The notes under the pieces are model-generated. The model ran no database searches. It was given only the letters and a program-made list of their open reading frames with translations, and was not told where the DNA came from. From NCBI GenBank assembly GCA_946543465.1, contig CAMNLR010000124.1, positions 62,001-126,000 of the forward strand: DNA of 64,000 bases. Direction: 5' to 3'. This document shows positions 58,977-64,000 of this stretch, piece by piece. The DNA is from CAG-791 sp002390025. GTDB taxonomy: Bacteria > Bacillota > Clostridia > Lachnospirales > Lachnospiraceae. Both the position numbers and the translations under genes were made by a program. Position 1 is the stretch's first letter; every line of letters begins with the position of its first letter.

Positions 58977-59826
58977 GACCTATGAAGAAATCGTTGCTCT
59001 TGTGCGGGATACATTGGTAGACGCCGGAAGCACATTCCGAGAAGACAAGAAAGAAGCTTATAGGAGAGCAATAAGTACAGAACGAAATGAGCAGGCAAAG
59101 TGGGTCTTGGAACAAGTCCTGGCTAATGCGGAAGCGGCAGAAAAGAACAAATCGCCCCTCTGCGATGATTCAGGAATCCCGCACCTTGTTCTTGAAGTTG
59201 GTGACGACTGCGCTGTAACCGGTAGGATGCTGGATGCTATCAAAGAAGGTGTAGCAGAAGGGCTTCGCAAGCTCCCCGGAAGGCCTATGGGCATTATGGG
59301 GGATGACAGCCACAGAATTGACCAGAGTGGAGGCTTGAATCCTGATTCGGCTGGTGTAGAGCCAGCTCCCATATTGTTGCGGCGCTGCAAGGAAAACGTG
59401 ATTCGGCTGCACATTTTGATGTTCGGCGGCGGCCCGGCAATCCGGGCGAAGACCTATAGAGTATTCCATAAACACAATACGCAAGTTGTTCTGGATGAGA
59501 TCGTAAGCTGGGCAAAAGAAGGCGTCGCACAGCTTGGATGTTCTCCCTGTACGCTGGCTGTTGGCGTGGGAAGATCACACTTTGAGGCTACAAGCATGAT
59601 GCTTCAGGCACAAGTGGATGGAAGATATGATGTTCAGTCCGATATGGAAGCAGAGATTACACGGAGAGTTAACGAAGCGAACATTGGACCGCTGGGGCTG
59701 AAAGGCGATACAAGCGTGATCGCCACGTTCATGAAGGTTGGCCCACAGAGAGCTTCGGGAGTGAGAATAGTATGTGTCAGACCGACATGTTGCTTTGAAC
59801 CAAGGATTGCTACGGTGGAGTTGTAA
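58969..59826 (+). CDS. Class I fumarase/tartrate dehydratase, alpha subunit-like
   Basis: 285 residues, the larger [4Fe-4S]-binding subunit. Three conserved cysteines, the likely cluster ligands, are in KSPLCDDSGIPHLV, LLRRCKENVIRLH and QLGCSPCTLAVGVGRSHFEA. Length matches alpha subunits of two-subunit enzymes. With the beta subunit it should be an oxygen-sensitive dehydratase; the substrate is not fixed and could be fumarate, tartrate, mesaconate or a phosphonate or other analogue. Last gene of the small-acid module. Confidence 0.9.
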   Translation: MTKTYEEIVALVRDTLVDAGSTFREDKKEAYRRAISTERNEQAKWVLEQVLANAEAAEKNKSPLCDDSGIPHLVLEVGDDCAVTGRMLDAIKEGVAEGLRKLPGRPMGIMGDDSHRIDQSGGLNPDSAGVEPAPILLRRCKENVIRLHILMFGGGPAIRAKTYRVFHKHNTQVVLDEIVSWAKEGVAQLGCSPCTLAVGVGRSHFEATSMMLQAQVDGRYDVQSDMEAEITRRVNEANIGPLGLKGDTSVIATFMKVGPQRASGVRIVCVRPTCCFEPRIATVEL

Positions 59827-60131
59827 GAAATCATAATCCCTGGACCACAAAACACGGCTCTGAGGAGACCAATACTACTATGTAGCAGGTGATATACGAT
59901 ACGAATAGAATGCGATGAGGGAAAGGCCATATCCCAGAATAATCCATTTATGAAGTTCGTGAGTAAGGGTCTGGCGTAAATAGGAGAAGGACGTACAGAT
60001 GAATTACAACAGGATGATATGTGATGATGTGGTCGTCGAGAAGGCGAGGGCAGGATTATCATTGTGGGGCTGGCTGAGGGAGATTGTACATCAAGTTAAC
60101 AGCACACCTGTGTAGAGACGAAGTAAGTAAT
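59827..60131. other. Non-coding gap before the defence-like genes
   Basis: No gene, clear terminator or promoter of note in these 305 bases. GC falls from here on and codon use turns AT-rich. The gap separates the metabolic module from the defence-like genes. Confidence 0.5.
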
Positions 60132-61268
60132 ATGAATGAAAAAGAACAGCTTGAGAAAATAATCTCCGAATACAATACTGTTGCAGCACATTACAAAGAA
60201 TATTCAATTGCTTCTCGCGGTGCTATAAGGCCTGGTGGACAGAGAGCTCATGTATATGATAAATCATACAGTAATACAAAGGAGTTTATTGCCTGGACCA
60301 GTCGTATAAAAGCATTTCTTTGGCGTTCTTCTGCCTCAGAAACAGATGAGGTCGGAGAGATACTTGATTATCTTAGAACGTTCAAGGGATTTGCTGAAGA
60401 GGAAAAGCTGAAGAAACTACTTGCTATGTTAGAAGCACTGTATGAGAACTGGGATATTCTTTCACAGGATACTTCCAAGATACGGAGGCGGGAACTATTG
60501 ATAATTCCAAAGTTCGAATTCAAATGTATTAGCGGAGAAGGTGATGCAAAAACCTTCACTTTAAAAAATGTCTCTTCAGTTTATGTGTCAGAGATTCGCA
60601 CCGAGGCTTTTGAATTGCTATATCTTGATGGGAATAAACAGAGTATATACCTCTATGATATGGATATTCCTACATCTTTGGGACCAGGTCAATCGGAAGA
60701 GTTTACATACAGACATCCCTATTTTATTCACCGCGAACATTTATCAAAAGAGTTTCGGATTGTTTTCACAATAACTAATGAGCATTCCAATAAATTCCGT
60801 TGTGTAGCCATAAAGAATGTGGATAATCCACATGACAAACGATATATGCTGGGAGATTGGATTACACACACGGAATGCTTAAACATACCAAAGGTAAACA
60901 TGGGAGAAGGGAGAACAGTAGTGTATAATAATGTCAGTATTAGTGGAAATGCACAGAATGTTCAGATTCAACAGGGGAGTGATAACTCTACCCAAAGTCA
61001 AAACCAAAGAACAGATTTTGATTTCGATGCAGCACAGAAAGTGATAGACGAAATACTAAAGTATCAGCCTATGTTTGCAGGAGAATTCGGGGATAAGAGC
61101 CAGGATATTATAGATGCAATTGATGAGGCGAAAGCTGCTATCATTGCTAGGGATCAAGGTTGGCTTAAAAATGCATGGAACTGGATAAAAAATGCGACGG
61201 CTAGTGCAGCAGGAGGTATATTAGCTAATGGTATTTCTGCTCTTTTGAATCAGGTAAATATCTTATGA
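60132..61268 (+). CDS. Unrecognised protein with QQG motif and membrane-like C-terminus, partner of AbiTii
   Basis: 378 residues from the ATG at 60132; not a family I can name. N-terminal third is helical and charged. A middle part, FKCISGEGDAKTFTLKNVSSVYV to HYPYF-like strands, looks beta-rich. Near residue 277 comes VYNNVSISGNAQNVQIQQGS and QSQNQ, then AAQKVIDEILKY with IDAIDEAKAAIIARDQ, and a hydrophobic C-terminal end ASAAGGILANGISALLNQVNIL. The same glutamine-rich motif ends the following AbiTii-domain protein, whose ATG overlaps this gene's last codons (ATGA at 61265). Paired transcription and the shared motif suggest the two proteins act together. Confidence 0.6.
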   Translation: MNEKEQLEKIISEYNTVAAHYKEYSIASRGAIRPGGQRAHVYDKSYSNTKEFIAWTSRIKAFLWRSSASETDEVGEILDYLRTFKGFAEEEKLKKLLAMLEALYENWDILSQDTSKIRRRELLIIPKFEFKCISGEGDAKTFTLKNVSSVYVSEIRTEAFELLYLDGNKQSIYLYDMDIPTSLGPGQSEEFTYRHPYFIHREHLSKEFRIVFTITNEHSNKFRCVAIKNVDNPHDKRYMLGDWITHTECLNIPKVNMGEGRTVVYNNVSISGNAQNVQIQQGSDNSTQSQNQRTDFDFDAAQKVIDEILKYQPMFAGEFGDKSQDIIDAIDEAKAAIIARDQGWLKNAWNWIKNATASAAGGILANGISALLNQVNIL

Positions 61269-61906
61269 GTATAGTGATCGACTTACAACATGAAGCATTA
61301 TCAAAAGAAGATAATCTGCTTCACCTTTTAAGGAAGGCGTATTTGGTTGCTCGTAAGTTAAAACTTAAAGAATTTGAAATCTGGGCTAATCATGAAATGA
61401 ATGGGTATACTATTGACGATGTAGTTCCACGTTATCGTGTATATCATGGTGAGATAAGGGCGTATAATCCTTATCATGGATGGATACCAGTTGTTTTTGA
61501 AAAGAGTTCCGCCTTAACTCAACATGAGGCGCGTGAGCCTATTTCGAGTTTGATAGATGTTTATAATCAAAGTGAAGGAAGATCTGCTCGAGTGCTTTTT
61601 CCAGATGATTTGAATACTCTTCTTTCCAAAAGCGCTCCATTTCCAACTAAGTATTGCCTTGAAATATCTTCTAACATGTTGTTCTCTACGTTTGAAAGTA
61701 TTAGAAATACTATTCTTGATTGGGCTATCACATTAGAAGAAAACAATATTATGGGAGAGGGGCTTTCGTTTACACAGGATGAGATAGAAATTGCTGCTAA
61801 AAAGTCAGGGTCAATAACTAATTATATCAGCAATTTCTATGGCGATGTAAATAACAGTCAACTACAACAGGGAACGACTGGTTCACAACAAAATCAAGAT
61901 TTTTAA
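61265..61906 (+). CDS. AbiTii-domain protein
   Basis: 213 residues. The N-terminal 190 match the AbiTii domain pattern: IDLQHEALSKEDNLLHLLRKAYLVARKLKLKEFEIWANHEMNGY-type start (parts quoted: LLRKAYLVARKL, EFEIWANHEMNGY), then YRVYHGEIRAYNPYHGWIPV and helical NTILDWAITLEEN. The domain is associated with abortive infection. The last residues are the linker NFYGDVNNSQLQQGTTGSQQ, echoing the partner's motif. It overlaps the preceding gene by four bases. Proposed role: the effector or sensor half of an abortive-infection pair. Confidence 0.75.
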   Translation: MSIVIDLQHEALSKEDNLLHLLRKAYLVARKLKLKEFEIWANHEMNGYTIDDVVPRYRVYHGEIRAYNPYHGWIPVVFEKSSALTQHEAREPISSLIDVYNQSEGRSARVLFPDDLNTLLSKSAPFPTKYCLEISSNMLFSTFESIRNTILDWAITLEENNIMGEGLSFTQDEIEIAAKKSGSITNYISNFYGDVNNSQLQQGTTGSQQNQDF

Positions 61907-62414
61907 CTATACTATTCTGCCTCGGATTTACACCATGTCTTTATAACAGAGTTTGCAGCGAGTTGTAGTCACACAAAAAGACAGCACACCATGAAACAAT
62001 CCCAAACCCAAAAAGCCTACATATATCTGAAAAAGATAACGACGGCACTCCGCTCGATCTGATGACATGTAGACATGAAAACAAGAACTTGAAAATTGCT
62101 CCGAGCGCAAGGTGTCAACACATCATGGTCGTGATTTTTTCGTCTTCCTCTTCATTACCAAATACCATATATGACACTGATTGATTCAATTCAATGAAGT
62201 AGCTAGACTAAGAGTTTGTTGAAACAATAACTGGGGTGGTCACGACCTTCAGTAGCACGAGAGGCTATAGTTGCAATATTGATGTGGCAGTGGCTAACTC
62301 GTTGCAATTAATGTAGTGATCACTGATGCGACAGAGATAAGGCTTATAAAAGCACGGCATCCGAGTGCCATGGAAATCAAGGGATGGGGCAATGTATTAG
62401 GAAGGAGGCAGCCC
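61907..62414. other. AT-rich intergenic region
   Basis: About 500 bases with no convincing gene; the short frames on both strands have no ribosome sites. A conventional terminator was not found. GGAGG at 62404-62408 is the ribosome site of the next gene. Confidence 0.5.
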
Positions 62415-63071
62415 ATGACTGATAATCTCCATCTAAAACGTGGGCTGATTACGCAGTCACTAAGTCCGGTGTTCATCTTGCTGATTATCAGGCACTTACA
62501 TTTGGACTATCCGTATTTGATTGGTCGATTCCTTTCTTGTGTAGATGCCGGTTTAAGTTTAAGAGAAACAATTATGAAGGCGCTGATGCATCCTCGTTTC
62601 GGTGAGCTTCTTGTTGTTGTTGGAGGGAGTATCTTGGTTATAGCCTCTGCAATTTCTATACCTGCTTTCGAGGCAACACAAGAAGCAGGCTTTGAGAGCC
62701 GTGGAGAGAGGGCCATTGCTATCGGAGAGCAGAAGGACGCCGCGGCATCGTTCCTGATGACATTCGTCTTGCCACTACTGATTGATGAACTCGGATCACC
62801 ACAATACTGGTTTTCGTATATATTAGTGATTCTTGTTGTTTATGTAGTTCTCTACCAGTCTAACCTTTACTATCAAAGTCCTGTCCTGGCGCTCCTTGGC
62901 TATAGGGTTTTTAAATTTAAAGTTTTGAACCCGCTCGATGGTTTTGAAGAGAACAGAGAGTATATAGGTATTACAAAGAAAAGTATGATAACTGAAGAGG
63001 CCGCAATCATGTGGAAACACATAGCAGATGATGTTTTTCTGGTCTATAATGAAGGGGACAGAAGAAGTTGA
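62415..63071 (+). CDS. kwaA: KwaA-like membrane protein of a Kiwa-type anti-phage system
   Basis: 218 residues from the ATG at 62415, chosen because GGAGG lies 6 bases before it; the frame start at 62316 has none. Four hydrophobic segments: LSPVFILLIIRHL, LLVVVGGSILVIASAISIPAF, FLMTFVLPLLID and YWFSYILVILVVYVVLYQS. After the last helix, YYQSPVLALLGYRVFKFK resembles the end of known KwaA proteins. It is followed after two bases by a DUF4868 (KwaB) gene, the defining Kiwa pair. KwaA is the membrane sensor. Confidence 0.78.
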   Translation: MTDNLHLKRGLITQSLSPVFILLIIRHLHLDYPYLIGRFLSCVDAGLSLRETIMKALMHPRFGELLVVVGGSILVIASAISIPAFEATQEAGFESRGERAIAIGEQKDAAASFLMTFVLPLLIDELGSPQYWFSYILVILVVYVVLYQSNLYYQSPVLALLGYRVFKFKVLNPLDGFEENREYIGITKKSMITEEAAIMWKHIADDVFLVYNEGDRRS

Positions 63072-63073
63072 GA

Positions 63074-64000
63074 ATGGACAAGACAGAAATCGTTAGCAAG
63101 CTGAAGCCGCTCATCGAAAAACCAGATGCTTCTGGATTTGAGGTTTTTTTGGTGACGAGAACTGAGCCAAGACTGAAGAGGTTAAAACTGTCCATTGATG
63201 ACCTGCAACTAAACTTGAAAAGGGATATAACATCAGTAATTCAGGAACGATTTCTTACTGAAGATGTGATATACACTGATGTTGATAGCATAGCGGATAA
63301 CCAGGTGAAGTTCTACATAATCGAGCAGAATGATGAATACAAGCCGTTTAATGTGGGTACATGGGAAAGAGAAGAATTCATGGAAGAACAACTTAATGAG
63401 TTTATGGGATTTTTCTTTCATTTTCGCTACGATAGGCAAGATGTTTGGTGCTATCAGAACAGAAGGAGCACCACGGTCACAAATCGTAAGAAATCGAGCT
63501 TGCTTGCAAGATTAAAGCACTATGATGGTGGTTGGGTTTTTGAAGAACAAAATGAGAAGATTGTCAATTTTGCACATGCTATAGATATTCTTGTATTGGA
63601 TGGAAACATTATCACCAGTGATGTAGGGCTGTTGGAGAGATCCTTCGATTTTCAAGCTTTCATTCACCAGAAAGCAAAGGAAGCAGCAAAAAAAGTGGCC
63701 GCGACAGGGCTCTTTAGCGGTATGGACAAGTTAAATGAATATCTATCGTCTGAGGCTAAAAGCCACAAAACCTATAGGAAAAAGATGCTGAAGACGCTGG
63801 ACTCGCCGGTATTAGAGATGACACCGGATGCGCTGATTGAGAAAGTCACAACACTGCCACGGTGGAAAGGACGATTCAAAGAGCCTGTTGATGGAAAGAT
63901 TCCGATCGATAGCGTAAAAGAAGTCGAAGCCTTGATTGATTTACTTTCCGAGAGATTTACTATATCACCAGTAACTGGCCAAGAATATGATACGGAAGTG
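63074..64000 (+). CDS. kwaB: KwaB (DUF4868) of a Kiwa-type system, 3' end cut by the window
   Basis: The frame opens at the ATG at 63074 and is still open at base 64000, giving 309 codons. Sequence features of DUF4868: QVKFYIIEQNDEYKPFNV, then DVWCYQNRRSTTVTNRKKSSLLARL, IDILVLDGNIITSDVGLLERSFDFQAFI and a lysine-rich helical C-terminal half. KwaB is normally about 315 residues, so only a few are missing. Together with KwaA it is a known anti-phage system; KwaB is the DNA-associated effector half in published work. Confidence 0.85.
   Translation, partial: MDKTEIVSKLKPLIEKPDASGFEVFLVTRTEPRLKRLKLSIDDLQLNLKRDITSVIQERFLTEDVIYTDVDSIADNQVKFYIIEQNDEYKPFNVGTWEREEFMEEQLNEFMGFFFHFRYDRQDVWCYQNRRSTTVTNRKKSSLLARLKHYDGGWVFEEQNEKIVNFAHAIDILVLDGNIITSDVGLLERSFDFQAFIHQKAKEAAKKVAATGLFSGMDKLNEYLSSEAKSHKTYRKKMLKTLDSPVLEMTPDALIEKVTTLPRWKGRFKEPVDGKIPIDSVKEVEALIDLLSERFTISPVTGQEYDTEV

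Overview
The window reads as a chromosomal segment of an anaerobic, fairly GC-rich Clostridia-type Firmicute, with Lachnospiraceae-like features (inference). The signs are: a PTS with HPr and Enzyme I and a PTS sucrose system with cre-like boxes; ATP-type PEP carboxykinase; an FprA-type flavodiiron protein; a TSCPD small protein; and the Firmicute gene order holB - ricT - trmN6-like - rsmI. No rRNA, tRNA, CRISPR array or intact insertion sequence was seen.

Bases 1-30,200 are backbone: the end of a LacI-type regulator, a HAD phosphatase and scrA; ptsH-ptsI; an acyltransferase-3 protein, murG, a TSCPD protein, a secreted metallo-beta-lactamase-fold protein and a flavodiiron protein; a CdaR regulator next to a GntP permease; pyk; holB-ricT-trmN6-rsmI-rpe; an AI-2E-type transporter; scrB with its own operator; a second HAD phosphatase; and pckA. 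Carbon flow is the theme: sucrose enters through ScrA using phosphate from PtsI/PtsH, ScrB splits sucrose-6-phosphate, and Pyk and PckA act at the PEP node. This half carries two families of intergenic repeats (a GGGGACGGTTCC palindrome family and an ATTCTTCATCGCGC modular family), and several housekeeping proteins have low-complexity expansions.

Bases 30,700-51,850 are a surface-polysaccharide locus, lower in GC after about 33.4 kb and all on the + strand. It encodes a membrane NDP-sugar dehydratase and a DegT aminotransferase; a hexapeptide acetyltransferase; an adenylating enzyme, APC permease, acyl-carrier protein and PIG-L deacetylase cassette; a PglC-like priming transferase; two ATP-grasp ligases; two glycosyltransferases, a Wzy-like polymerase, a pyruvyl transferase and a Wzx-like flippase; and a 2,3-dehydratase / MocA oxidoreductase / SDR trio that suggests a 2-deoxy sugar.

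Bases 51,850-52,600 are gene debris. Bases 52,604-59,826 hold a compact small-acid module: MmgE/PrpD protein, aldo/keto reductase, phosphonopyruvate-decarboxylase-like TPP enzyme, an unrecognised enzyme-like protein, CitE-like lyase and a two-subunit class I fumarase/tartrate-dehydratase-like enzyme. No PEP mutase is visible. I infer that it makes or processes an unusual small acid, possibly for decorating the polysaccharide; this is the best candidate for undescribed biochemistry here.

Bases 60,132-64,000 are AT-rich and look like a defence island: an unrecognised gene overlapping an AbiTii-domain gene, the two sharing a glutamine-rich motif, followed by a Kiwa-type pair (KwaA membrane protein, and KwaB/DUF4868 running off the window edge).
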